Of a DNA stretch of 16,297 bases, positions 1-6,943 are shown piece by piece. The stretch is from the NCBI GenBank assembly GCA_019911985.1, contig JAIOJO010000585.1:1-16297 (forward strand). Direction: 5' to 3'. The notes under the pieces were generated by a model. It made no database searches. It was not told the origin of the DNA and was given only the letters and a program-made list of their open reading frames with translations. Made by a program: the position numbers and the translations under genes. The stretch's first letter is position 1, and each line of letters starts with the position of its first letter. Source of the stretch: Sulfuricellaceae bacterium (GTDB taxonomy: Bacteria > Pseudomonadota > Gammaproteobacteria > Burkholderiales > UBA9220).

Positions 1-60
1 TTCACAGTTCTCAGCGGGAAAAGCCCATCAAAACAAGTACCGCTCCTGAGAGCCCTATAT

Positions 61-198
61 TTTTCATAAGTTATTGATATTATAAAATATATAGTTTTGC
101 CTAATTTTTCGGCAGAATAAAAAAATTCCGTATGGATAAAAGTGTTACGCGATTGAAACACGCTTACCCACAAAGTTATCCACAGATTCTGTGGAGAA
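61..198. promoter_or_regulatory. Cluster of DnaA-box-like 9-mers beside an AT-rich tract; possible oriC element
   Basis: A perfect E. coli-type DnaA box TTATCCACA lies at 176-184. Three one-mismatch boxes are nearby: TATGGATAA at 131-139 (reverse orientation), TTACCCACA at 164-172, and TGTGGAGAA at 190-198 (reverse orientation). The last two on the right form a perfect palindrome, CCACAGA-T-TCTGTGG, at 180-194. The adjoining 61-125 is about 82% A+T by count, as expected of a DNA-unwinding element. This arrangement is typical of bacterial origins or of DnaA-controlled promoters. None of the usual origin neighbours (dnaA, dnaN, rpmH, mnmG) is on the right side; the left side is not visible. An origin is therefore plausible but unproven. 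Confidence 0.45.
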
Positions 199-393
199 CC
201 GAAAAAACCCTTTGAGCTAATGTAGTTAAAGCCTATTTCCAGAATCGGCCACAAGGAACACCCCTAATCCTATCCAGCGGCCTACTGCAAGTCCATGATA
301 GTATTTGCCTGCCCTTGAATACGCCCTTATTCCACATGCATTTTATTTACGAGGTGATTTCAATATATGCCTATGAACAATTTTCAGTTACTA

Positions 394-511
394 CACTCCC
401 TCCCCTTCAAGGGGAGGGTTGGGGTGGAGATGGGGTCGGAATGCCGATTAAAATGGGGGGGTCATTCACCCCATCCCCCTCCCAGCCTCCCCCTTGAAGG
501 GGGAGGAGTGT
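394..511. repeat. REP/MITE-like long inverted repeat
   Basis: The arms at 394-436 and 468-511 are imperfect reverse complements separated by about 31 bases. Each arm carries its own inner palindrome: TCCCCTTCAAGGGGA on the left and CCCCCTTGAAGGGGG on the right. Each continues with a G-rich or C-rich stretch (GGGTTGGGG... against ...CCCCCTCCCAGCC). The whole element could fold into a branched double hairpin. Dispersed palindromes of this style are common between genes in beta- and gammaproteobacteria. It ends 43 bases before the CBS gene start, so a promoter for that gene must lie upstream of the repeat or inside it. No transposase or target duplication is seen. Confidence 0.7.
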
Positions 512-554
512 TCGCACCACATTGCCTGAGAATCGTTCAGAGGCATATTTCAAT

Positions 555-1001
555 ATGACCTGCTCCGCCATTATGAACCCTCATCCGATCACGCTGCGGG
601 CCAGCGATACCGTGGCGACAGCCCTGGATAAAACCCTGGCGCACCGCGTCAAGAGCCTGCCGGTGCTGGACGACAAGGGCCGCTACCTGGGAATGTTCGG
701 CCTGCACCATTTGCTCGGCCAGATGCTGCCCAAGGTCGCTAGGCTGGAGGAAGGCCTAGGCGACCTGGCTTTCGTCTCCGATATGATCGAGCAAATGCGC
801 GAAAAAATGGACGCCATCCGCCAGCAACCCGTCAGCGCCCTTATCGACGGCCATACTGCGCCCATCCATCCCGAGACCTCGCTGACGGAGGCGGTATTGC
901 TGCTCTACCGTAACGGCGAGAACCTCGCCGTGGTGGAGCGGGACAGCGGGCGGCTGGCCGGCTTGATTTCGCCCTGGGAAGTGCTGGCAAAACTGGCATA
1001 G
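555..1001 (+). CDS. Stand-alone CBS domain pair protein
   Basis: This is a 148-residue cytosolic protein made almost entirely of two CBS motifs, roughly residues 4-57 (MNPHPITLRASDTV...SLPVLDDKGRYLGMF) and 93-146 (PVSALIDGHTAPIHPETSL...NLAVVERDSGRLAGLIS). The charged linker at about 62-90 is predicted helical. CBS pairs bind adenine nucleotides and often regulate channels, transporters or enzymes. I start it at ATG 555, where the first motif begins in register and AGAGG lies 11 bases upstream. A TTG at 522 in the same frame would add 11 residues with no family resemblance. The stop is 7 bases before the next permease gene, so it is probably co-transcribed and may regulate one or both permeases. 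That role is inferred. Confidence 0.88.
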   Translation: MTCSAIMNPHPITLRASDTVATALDKTLAHRVKSLPVLDDKGRYLGMFGLHHLLGQMLPKVARLEEGLGDLAFVSDMIEQMREKMDAIRQQPVSALIDGHTAPIHPETSLTEAVLLLYRNGENLAVVERDSGRLAGLISPWEVLAKLA

Positions 1002-1008
1002 GAAACGA

Positions 1009-2355
1009 ATGATGCATGGAGAAAACGGTGCCGCCGCAGGGGTGATTTTCGGCTGGGACCCGTTGTGGATCGCCGCCGGTTTATTCGTCGCCACCTATGC
1101 GGTGGTGGTCAGCGAACGGATCAACCGCGCCATCGTCGCGCTGCTCGGCGCGGGGCTGATGATTCTGAGCGGCGTGCTCACCCAGCAAGCGGCGGTTCGC
1201 GGCGTCGATTTCAATACCCTGGGCTTGCTGGTGGGCATGATGGTGATCGTCGCCATCACGCGCCAATCCGGCGTGTTCCAGTTCGTGGCGATCTGGTCGG
1301 CCAAAAAGGTACAGGCCGAGCCGCTGGGAATACTGCTGATGCTGGCCCTATTCACCGCGCTGTTCTCGGCGCTGCTGGACAACGTCACCACCGTGCTGCT
1401 GATCGTCCCGGTGACACTGCTGATTACCGAGGAACTCAAGGTCCGCCCCTACCCCTTCCTCTTCACCGAAATCGTCGCCTCGAATATCGGCGGCACCGCC
1501 ACCCTCATCGGCGACCCGCCCAATATCATGATAGGCTCGGCGGCCAATCTCAGCTTCAACGATTTCGTTTTCAACTTGATGCCGATCGCTCTGCTCATTT
1601 TCGGCCTGACGATGATCCCGATTGTGCTGGTGTGGCGCAAGGACCTGGTAGCCAGCGACCGCGACCGCCTGCGCGTGATGGCATTCAAGGAACGGGAAGC
1701 GATTACCGACTCGCGCCTGCTGAAGCAGTCCCTCGCCGTCCTGGCCCTCGTCACAGCCGGTTTTGTCATGGCCCATCCCCTGCGCCTGGAACCGGCCACC
1801 ATCGCCCTATTCGGCGCGGCATTGCTGCTGCTGTTGCACAACTTTCCGCATAAAGCCGAGGAACAGGCGAAGCATGTGCACCATTCCTTCGCCGAAGTGG
1901 AGTGGGTCACCATTTTCTTCTTCGTCGGACTGTTTATCGTGGTCTACGGTATCGAACAGGCCGGCCTCATCGGCCTGGCCACCCGCCAGATGCTGAGCAT
2001 GACCGGCGGCGACATTCGGATATTGAGCATGGCCATTCTATGGGGCTCGGCGGTTTTCTCCGCCTTAGTCGACAACATCCCCTTCGTCGCCACCATGATC
2101 CCCCTGATTAAATCCATGGCACCGGCATTAGGCGGAGAGCAAGCGCTCATTCCGCTGTGGTGGTCCCTGGCGCTGGGGGCCTGCCTAGGCGGCAACGGCT
2201 CGCTGATCGGCGCGAGCGCCAACCTGGTGGTGGCGGGCTTCGCCGAACGCGCCGGGCACCCCATCCGCTTCACCACCTTCCTGCTGCATGCCGCGCCGCT
2301 GATGCTCGGCAGCATCGCCATCAGCAGCGCGTATATCTGGTTCCGCTACCTTTAA
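1009..2355 (+). CDS. ArsB/NhaD-type permease (ion transporter superfamily), first of tandem pair
   Basis: This 448-residue inner-membrane protein has about ten to twelve hydrophobic segments and the hallmarks of the COG1055 ArsB/NhaD/P-protein branch of the ion transporter superfamily. LLDNVTTVL (residues 122-130) and ASNIGGTATLIGDPPNIMIG (158-177) lie in the first half; VDNIPFVATMIPL and LGGNGSLIGASANLVVAG form the matching pair in the second half, an internal inverted-repeat architecture. Members move anions or exchange Na+/H+; the substrate cannot be read from sequence. ATG ATG occurs at 1009/1012, with GGAAA just upstream. It follows the CBS gene by 7 bases and precedes its paralogue by 18. 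ArsB proper is less likely because no ars genes are nearby. Confidence 0.88.
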   Translation: MMHGENGAAAGVIFGWDPLWIAAGLFVATYAVVVSERINRAIVALLGAGLMILSGVLTQQAAVRGVDFNTLGLLVGMMVIVAITRQSGVFQFVAIWSAKKVQAEPLGILLMLALFTALFSALLDNVTTVLLIVPVTLLITEELKVRPYPFLFTEIVASNIGGTATLIGDPPNIMIGSAANLSFNDFVFNLMPIALLIFGLTMIPIVLVWRKDLVASDRDRLRVMAFKEREAITDSRLLKQSLAVLALVTAGFVMAHPLRLEPATIALFGAALLLLLHNFPHKAEEQAKHVHHSFAEVEWVTIFFFVGLFIVVYGIEQAGLIGLATRQMLSMTGGDIRILSMAILWGSAVFSALVDNIPFVATMIPLIKSMAPALGGEQALIPLWWSLALGACLGGNGSLIGASANLVVAGFAERAGHPIRFTTFLLHAAPLMLGSIAISSAYIWFRYL

Positions 2356-2373
2356 CCGACTCAATTCGCCATC

Positions 2374-3708
2374 ATGCACTCAGCCACCGCAGCCGAAACC
2401 GTATTCGGCCTCAGCCCCCTCTTCCTCTCCTTGACGATTTTCGCCTTGACTTACGCCGTCATCGTCACCGAAAAGATCAATCGCGCCATCGTCGCGCTGC
2501 TCGGCGCCGGACTGATGATACTGGGCGGCGCTTTGACTCAGGAACAGGCCTTCGCCGGAATAGACCTCAACACCATCGGCCTGCTCACCGGCATGATGGT
2601 GATTGTCGCCCTGACCCAGAAATGCGGCGTGTTCCAATATGTCGCCATCGTCGCGGCTAAGCGCGCCAAGGCCGACCCCTGGAAGCTGCTGATGATGCTG
2701 GCGACGGTCACGGCGGTTTTTTCCGCCTTTCTCGACAACGTCACCACGGTGCTGCTGGTGACGCCGGTGACTCTGTTGATCGTCGAAGAACTCAAGCTCT
2801 CGCCTTATCCCTACCTTTTCACCAACATACTCGCGTCCAACATCGGCGGCACCGCCACCCTGATCGGCGACCCGCCAAACATCATGATAGGCTCGGCGGC
2901 GGGGCTGACATTCAACGATTTCGTCATGCACCTGACGCCGGTCATCGTAGTGGTTTTTTGCGCCACTCTGCTGCCGATTTATCTGATTTGGGGCCGCCGT
3001 CTGCATGCCGCGCCGGAGCTACGCGCGCGCGTGATGGCATTTAACGAACGCGAGGCGATAACCGACCGCCTGCTGCTGAAGCAGGCCTTGAGCGTGATTT
3101 CCCTGGTCATCCTGGGTTTCGTTCTGGCCCACCCGCTGCACATGAAACCCGCCACTATCGCCATGTTCGGCGCCGCTGTGCTGCTCCTGCTGCGCACTGC
3201 CGGCAAAGAGGCCGAGGAACAAAGCCATACGGTGCAGAAAACCTTTGCCGAAGTGGAATGGGTGACGCTGTTTTTCTTCATCGGCCTGTTCGTGGTGGTA
3301 GCCGGCATTGAGAAAGCCGGCGCGCTGCGCTGGCTCGCGCAGGAGATCGTCGCGGCCACCGGCGGCCATTACAGCGCCACCGCCCATACCATCCTATGGG
3401 TGTCGGCGGTGCTGTCAGCGGTTGTGGACAACATCCCCTTTGTCGCCACCATGATTCCGGTGATCCAGAACATGGCGCCAGCCTATGGCGCCGGCCACCT
3501 TCAACCGCTATGGTGGGCCTTATCCCTAGGCGCCTGCCTGGGCGGCAACGGCACCTTGATCGGCGCCAGCGCCAACCTGGTGGTCGCCGGAATCGCCGAA
3601 CGCTCCGGCCACCCCATCCGTTTCGTCAGATTCACCTTGATGGCTTTTCCCTTGATGCTCATGAGCGTGGGGATCAGCAGCCTATATATTTCCTGGCGCT
3701 ATCTTTAG
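2374..3708 (+). CDS. ArsB/NhaD-type permease, second of tandem pair
   Basis: This is a 444-residue polytopic membrane protein that aligns end to end with the preceding permease, at roughly two-thirds identity by eye. The conserved elements recur: FLDNVTTVLLVTPVTLL (119-135), ASNIGGTATLIGDPPNIMIG (154-173), VVDNIPFVATMIPVI and LGGNGTLIGASANLVVAG. The pair most likely arose by tandem duplication and has since diverged, mainly in the N-terminus and in the central hydrophilic loop. The protein may be a second transporter of different affinity, or the two may form a heteromeric unit; nothing in the sequence decides. No clear Shine-Dalgarno precedes ATG 2374, so translational coupling to the upstream gene is plausible. 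A heptamer repeat and a terminator follow. Confidence 0.88.
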   Translation: MHSATAAETVFGLSPLFLSLTIFALTYAVIVTEKINRAIVALLGAGLMILGGALTQEQAFAGIDLNTIGLLTGMMVIVALTQKCGVFQYVAIVAAKRAKADPWKLLMMLATVTAVFSAFLDNVTTVLLVTPVTLLIVEELKLSPYPYLFTNILASNIGGTATLIGDPPNIMIGSAAGLTFNDFVMHLTPVIVVVFCATLLPIYLIWGRRLHAAPELRARVMAFNEREAITDRLLLKQALSVISLVILGFVLAHPLHMKPATIAMFGAAVLLLLRTAGKEAEEQSHTVQKTFAEVEWVTLFFFIGLFVVVAGIEKAGALRWLAQEIVAATGGHYSATAHTILWVSAVLSAVVDNIPFVATMIPVIQNMAPAYGAGHLQPLWWALSLGACLGGNGTLIGASANLVVAGIAERSGHPIRFVRFTLMAFPLMLMSVGISSLYISWRYL

Positions 3709-3752
3709 AAAGGCGAGGGAAGGCTGCGGAGGCATGCGGCAGCACGCTTTTT

Positions 3753-3800
3753 CCCATTACCCATTACCCATTACCCATTACCCATTACCCATTACCCATT
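3753..3800. repeat. Telomere-like tandem heptamer (CCCATTA), 6.9 copies
   Basis: Six perfect head-to-tail copies of CCCATTA are followed by a partial CCCATT, with no interruptions. The complementary strand reads TAATGGG repeated, giving seven GGG runs separated by four-base TAAT loops, which meets the usual rule for G-quadruplex formation on the minus strand. It lies between the convergent stops of the second permease and pbpG, so variation in copy number would not disrupt a gene. Similar heptamer repeats are known from cyanobacteria and some proteobacteria. Confidence 0.95.
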
Positions 3801-3814
3801 CGCACCGGCCGAAT

Positions 3815-3845
3815 AAAAAACGCCTCCACTCGGGAGGCGTTTTTT
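3815..3845. terminator. Bidirectional intrinsic terminator between convergent genes
   Basis: The stem CGCCTCC (3821-3827) pairs with GGAGGCG (3833-3839) around the five-base loop ACTCG. The stem is flanked by six A on the left (3815-3820) and six T on the right (3840-3845), so it can terminate transcription arriving from either side. It serves the permease unit on + and pbpG on -; the pbpG stop is 21 bases away. Confidence 0.92.
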
Positions 3846-3866
3846 CCGGCAAGCGTATCTGCCGAA

Positions 3867-4757
3867 TCAGCCGGCGCGCTCGTGCACGGCGCGGGCCGCG
3901 GTTGCGGACGGCATGTTTTGCTCGATCCAATGTTTCAGATGAATGGCATCGTCGATCCGGCCGCGCTTGCCGCCGGAATCCAACAGCACAATGATCAGCG
4001 GGCGTCTTGCGACCCTAGCCTGCATCACCAGACAATGCCCGGCCTCGTTGATGAATCCGGTCTTGCTCAAACCGATCTGCCAGTTCCTGTTGCGCACTAA
4101 GGCATTGGTATTTTTGAATCCGATCACCCGCTTATGGGTCGCGAGTTCATAGCTGCCGGTCGTGGTGATTTTGCGGATCAAATCGTAGTGGTACGCGGCC
4201 ACGACCATTTTGCTCAAGTCCTCGGCCGTTGCGGCATTCGCGCTATGCAGGCCGGTCGGATCGACAAACGTGCTGTGGCGCATGCCGATTTCGCGGGCCT
4301 TGCGATTCATGGCGGCTATAAACGCCGGATATCCTGCCGGATAGGCGTGGGCGAGCGCCGAAGCGGCCCGGTTTTCGGAGGACATCAGCGCCAATTGCAA
4401 CATTTCACGGCGGCTCAAAGTCGTTCCCACGCGCAGGCGGGAAGACGAGTTGCGCAAGGTATCCACATCTTCATTCTTAATGGTCAGGCGCTCGCTCATG
4501 GACGGCTTGGAGTCCAGCACGACCATCGCCGTCATCAGCTTGGTGATGGACGCAATGGGCATTTTATCTTCGGGATTCTTGGCGTAAAAAGTCGTGCCGT
4601 TTTTTTGGTCGATTATGAGCGCAGAAGTCGAGCTCAGGCGGGGTGGATGTTCGCCGATCGCGCTATTTTCGTGTTTTCCGGCCGCGCTTGCCGCGGTCAT
4701 TGCCGGAATCTGAAGTATCGAGACCACGGTCAGGGCCGCTAGTAGTTTAAGTCGCAT
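3867..4757 (-). CDS. pbpG: D-alanyl-D-alanine endopeptidase (PBP7/8-type)
   Basis: This is a periplasmic serine peptidase of the S11 penicillin-binding family that cleaves D-Ala-meso-DAP cross-links in peptidoglycan. All three active-site motifs are present (numbering from the upstream ATG): SITK at 71-74 with nucleophile Ser71 and Lys74, SEN at 128-130, and KTG at 233-235. An N-terminal signal peptide ends near ASAAG (about residue 28). Its length near 296 residues fits PbpG; DacA/DacC carboxypeptidases are longer and carry a C-terminal amphipathic anchor, which is not seen here. Two consecutive ATGs start the frame. GGAGG lies only one base before the first (4760) but four before the second (4757), so I prefer 4757. 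It is a single gene with its own candidate promoter and a shared terminator. Confidence 0.92.
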   Translation of the reverse strand: MRLKLLAALTVVSILQIPAMTAASAAGKHENSAIGEHPPRLSSTSALIIDQKNGTTFYAKNPEDKMPIASITKLMTAMVVLDSKPSMSERLTIKNEDVDTLRNSSSRLRVGTTLSRREMLQLALMSSENRAASALAHAYPAGYPAFIAAMNRKAREIGMRHSTFVDPTGLHSANAATAEDLSKMVVAAYHYDLIRKITTTGSYELATHKRVIGFKNTNALVRNRNWQIGLSKTGFINEAGHCLVMQARVARRPLIIVLLDSGGKRGRIDDAIHLKHWIEQNMPSATAARAVHERAG

Positions 4758-4784
4758 CATTCCTCCAAGCCGAAAACAGGCAAC

Positions 4785-4814
4785 AGTATACTAGACAAAA
4801 CGACGTTAGGTAAA
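4785..4814 (-). promoter_or_regulatory. Candidate sigma-70 promoter for pbpG
   Basis: On the minus strand a good -10 hexamer TATACT (4790 to 4785) is preceded, 18 bases upstream, by a weak -35 TTTACC (4814 to 4809). It lies about 30 bases before the pbpG start, in the AT-rich gap separating it from the gene upstream. The call rests on the hexamers alone. Confidence 0.35.
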
Positions 4815-4912
4815 AGGCAATTTATTACAAGATGTTGCGAACAAACATTAAGGTAATTAATAATTGAAACGAACCATAGCCTTACGCGCTCCTCAGCGGC
4901 GATTCCCGACCC

Positions 4913-5542
4913 TTATTCCGCCAGCATTTCTTGAAGGTATTCTTCGACCGCGGTCACTTGCCGGTCTTCCTCCCCTGCGCTATCGACGCTGGGCGGCAGC
5001 CTGCGTCCTTTGCGCAATGCCGGAGCAGGCGGCACCTGTTCGCTTTCGCTGTGAAGATCGTGCAGCTTGCTCTTCAGATGTTGCGGCAAGTCATAGCCCA
5101 CCACGGCAACGCCCTGGCGCGTGGTTTCGAGCAAGGCCTGCTCCCGGAAATGACTGCTGCCGCTCAACTCTATCATCTGCCATCCCTTAAATTTGAGCAG
5201 TTTCGCCAAGCAGCTAATTTCGCGGTTCGTGCCGCTCTCGACGGCCACATAATCGCCATAGTCGAGCAGCATGCCGCCGCGAATTTTGATGTGCAGGCAA
5301 GGCTCGTCATGGCTGGGCGAAACGTAAATCACTTCGTTTTTCAGCAGCCGCGCCAAGGCCATGCGATAGCGCCCTTCCTGCAATAAGCTCCGCGCATTTT
5401 CACGCTCATCTTCGCCACCGTCCCCCAAGGGCAAACACGAGCGGGCGCCGTTGCTGGACGACGTAACGTTCCGGGGCGGCTCCTGGAACGACGCGATGGA
5501 CGCGGACGGATTTATATCTTCTCTAGGTTGCTCTAAGCGCAT
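4913..5542 (-). CDS. Small protein with LPD7-like domain, function unknown
   Basis: This is a 209-residue soluble protein with no signal peptide or membrane segment. Residues 45-78 (RENARSLLQEGRYRMALARL...) look helical. Residues 82-152 (LHIKIRGGMLLDYGDYVAV...AKLLKFKGWQMIELSGSSHF...QGVAVVGYDL) resemble the 'large polyvalent protein-associated domain 7' fold found inside conjugative relaxases and phage or plasmid polyvalent proteins. The N-terminus (1-44) and the acidic tail (165-209) look disordered. I start it at ATG 5542, where GGAGGT stands four bases upstream; ATG 5572 would add ten residues without a ribosome site. No relaxase or transfer gene is near, so this is a solitary chromosomal form. 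The domain call is by eye and the function is not known. Confidence 0.7.
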   Translation of the reverse strand: MRLEQPREDINPSASIASFQEPPRNVTSSSNGARSCLPLGDGGEDERENARSLLQEGRYRMALARLLKNEVIYVSPSHDEPCLHIKIRGGMLLDYGDYVAVESGTNREISCLAKLLKFKGWQMIELSGSSHFREQALLETTRQGVAVVGYDLPQHLKSKLHDLHSESEQVPPAPALRKGRRLPPSVDSAGEEDRQVTAVEEYLQEMLAE

Positions 5543-5863
5543 AGCACCTCCAACGAAACTATAATATGCCAATTAATTATATAGATACGGCAATTTCACA
5601 AGGCTATGGATCAACTATACACCGTAAACAATATTATGCAAGCATCAGGAGTAACCTAAAACAATATGATTTTGTTTGATTAAGTGATCGAATTTCAGAT
5701 AAATACTTGCCAGGGTAAGCGCGAGGCCGCAATCAAGGCAATGGCGTTCCAATGGGATGCGGCACCGGCACTAAATCAAATGGCCGCCTGGACAGGCTCG
5801 ATTTGGATTGAAAAAGCCTGCAAGGCCTTGATCGGGGAGCGACAGCCGGGAGAAACGGGCAGC
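5543..5863. other. Intergenic gap, AT-rich left half, no supported gene
   Basis: Bases 5543-5700 are AT-rich and contain the upstream region of the LPD7-like gene. Bases 5700-5863 return to coding-like composition, but no frame on either strand has a ribosome site together with a recognisable product. A GTG-started + frame from 5684 runs antisense into the permease gene and is most likely spurious. A decayed gene here cannot be excluded. No strong terminator is seen downstream of the AI-2E-type gene. Confidence 0.5.
5576..5604 (-). promoter_or_regulatory. Weak candidate promoter for the LPD7-like gene
   Basis: A perfect -10 TATAAT reads on the minus strand from 5581 to 5576, with a poor -35 (GCCTTG, 5604-5599) at 17-base spacing. 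It would give a leader of about 27 bases before ATG 5542. The surrounding DNA is AT-rich, so a chance match is possible. Confidence 0.25.
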
Positions 5864-6937
5864 CTACTCGCTCCGGGCCGGCGGCTCGGAGCGTTCTTCC
5901 AGCCATTCCCTCCAGACGGCGAAAGCCACGGCGAGGATGACCGGCCCCAGGAACAGGCCCACCAGGCCAAACGCGGCCAAGCCGCCCAACACGCCGAAAA
6001 ACGCCAAAATAAAGGGAATTTTTATACTCTGCGCAAGCACCAATGGGCGCACGACATTATCCACCCAGGATACCGCCAGCGCGCCCCACAAAAGCAGGCC
6101 TACTCCGGCACCGGTTTCGCCGGTCAACAGCAGCCACAATCCCAAGCTGCCCCACACCAAGGGCGTGCCGAAGGGAATCATCGCGAATAATACGGTAATC
6201 GCAGCGAGCATGGCCGGAGCCTGAAGCCCTGCCGCCCAGTAACCCAGCCCGGCAACCGCGCCCTGCACCAAGGCGGTCAGAACAATGCCGTACAGCACGC
6301 CGCGGGTGGCGCCGCCCACGGCGTCGAGATAGCCTCTCACCCGGGTACCCAGCATGGATTCGAGCACGCGCGCAAACTGCTCCATGAAGCCCGCTCCGCT
6401 CCGGTAAGCGAAGAAGAGCGTAAGCAGAGCGAAGCCCATTTTCGCCAGATTGCGGCCTATGCCCCCAAGAATGCTCACTATCGCTTGATTGGCGTGAGCA
6501 AACAGGGTGTGAATTTCAGCCTTGAAGCTGACAGGATCGGCGGTCGCCCGGGCGAACCAATCGGCGATATCCGGCCCGACCAGGGGCAGATCCGTGACAA
6601 AGCGGGGAAGCGAGATGCCGCCGTTCATCAGCTTGCCGCTGAGCAACCCGGCGGCGGCGGACAACTCCCCCTTGAGCACAACCAGCAGCCACAGCACGGG
6701 GATTACCGCCACGGCGGCCACTATCAGGGTCATCAGCAGGGCCGCTATATTGGCCCGTCCATGCAGCGCCCGGAGCAGCCGGCTATACGCCGGCCAACTG
6801 GAGTAGGCGAGAATGCCGGCCCACGCTATCGGCACGAGAAAAGGGGCGAGCACCAGCCACACCCCGATCAGCAGCGCCGCCAGGAACAGGGCAAGCAGCA
6901 CCCGCCGTGCCAGCGGATGGGAGGTCAGTTCACGCAT
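5864..6937 (-). CDS. AI-2E/PerM-family inner-membrane permease
   Basis: This is a 357-residue polytopic membrane protein with the layout of the AI-2E transporter family (YdiK/PerM/TqsA). Two hydrophobic segments lie near residues 12-50, one at 65-90, a long soluble loop at about 91-155, then a C-terminal block of five or so segments (157-180, 212-265, 268-292, 305-342). Conserved-looking stretches are FAMIPFGTPLVWG (251-263) and VDNVVRPL (292-299), followed by a glycine-rich FFGVLGGLAAFGLVGLFLGP. Members export diverse small molecules or ions, and the substrate is not predictable; actual AI-2 export is shown for only a few. It begins 6 bases after the TerC-type gene stop, with GGCGGA inside that gene's end as a possible ribosome site, so it is the last gene of an operon with htpX. 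Confidence 0.88.
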   Translation of the reverse strand: MRELTSHPLARRVLLALFLAALLIGVWLVLAPFLVPIAWAGILAYSSWPAYSRLLRALHGRANIAALLMTLIVAAVAVIPVLWLLVVLKGELSAAAGLLSGKLMNGGISLPRFVTDLPLVGPDIADWFARATADPVSFKAEIHTLFAHANQAIVSILGGIGRNLAKMGFALLTLFFAYRSGAGFMEQFARVLESMLGTRVRGYLDAVGGATRGVLYGIVLTALVQGAVAGLGYWAAGLQAPAMLAAITVLFAMIPFGTPLVWGSLGLWLLLTGETGAGVGLLLWGALAVSWVDNVVRPLVLAQSIKIPFILAFFGVLGGLAAFGLVGLFLGPVILAVAFAVWREWLEERSEPPARSE

Positions 6938-6943
6938 GCGTTT

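Larger units (their letters stand above)
1..554. other. Non-coding left end with DnaA-box cluster and REP-like repeat
   Basis: No convincing gene is seen on either strand in this 554-base stretch. Bases 1-60 include a weak imperfect inverted repeat (TCTCAGCGG at 9-17 against CCG...CTGAGA at 40-51) that could be the tail of a terminator for a gene left of the window. Bases 61-198 hold an AT-rich tract and clustered DnaA-box-like sequences, and 394-511 a long inverted repeat; both are listed separately. I see nothing recognisable in 199-393. Short open frames crossing the repeat only translate its C-rich and G-rich runs. Confidence 0.6.

Noticed and set aside
9..51. Terminator-like inverted repeat at the very left edge
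   Set aside because: The stem has a 3-base bulge and a 22-base loop, and the T run is not adjacent. The upstream gene is not visible, so it stays a note only.
522..554. TTG start extending the CBS protein by 11 residues, and a TTGCCT/TATTTC promoter pair in the same place
   Set aside because: The CBS motif begins right after ATG 555, which has its own AGAGG. The promoter pair would start transcription at or past the start codon.
315..558. Short + frames of 60-63 codons across the left non-coding region
   Set aside because: They translate the C-rich/G-rich inverted repeat (PPLQGEGWGG, SPSQPPP). They have no ribosome site and overlap each other in different frames.
3740..3860. Heptamer array as part of a CRISPR array
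   Set aside because: Units are seven bases and directly adjacent, with no spacers and no cas genes nearby.
5684..6190. 168-codon + frame antisense to the AI-2E-type permease
   Set aside because: It has a GTG start without a ribosome site and mostly mirrors a well-supported gene on the other strand. Its product is rich in Gln, His and Arg, as shadows usually are.
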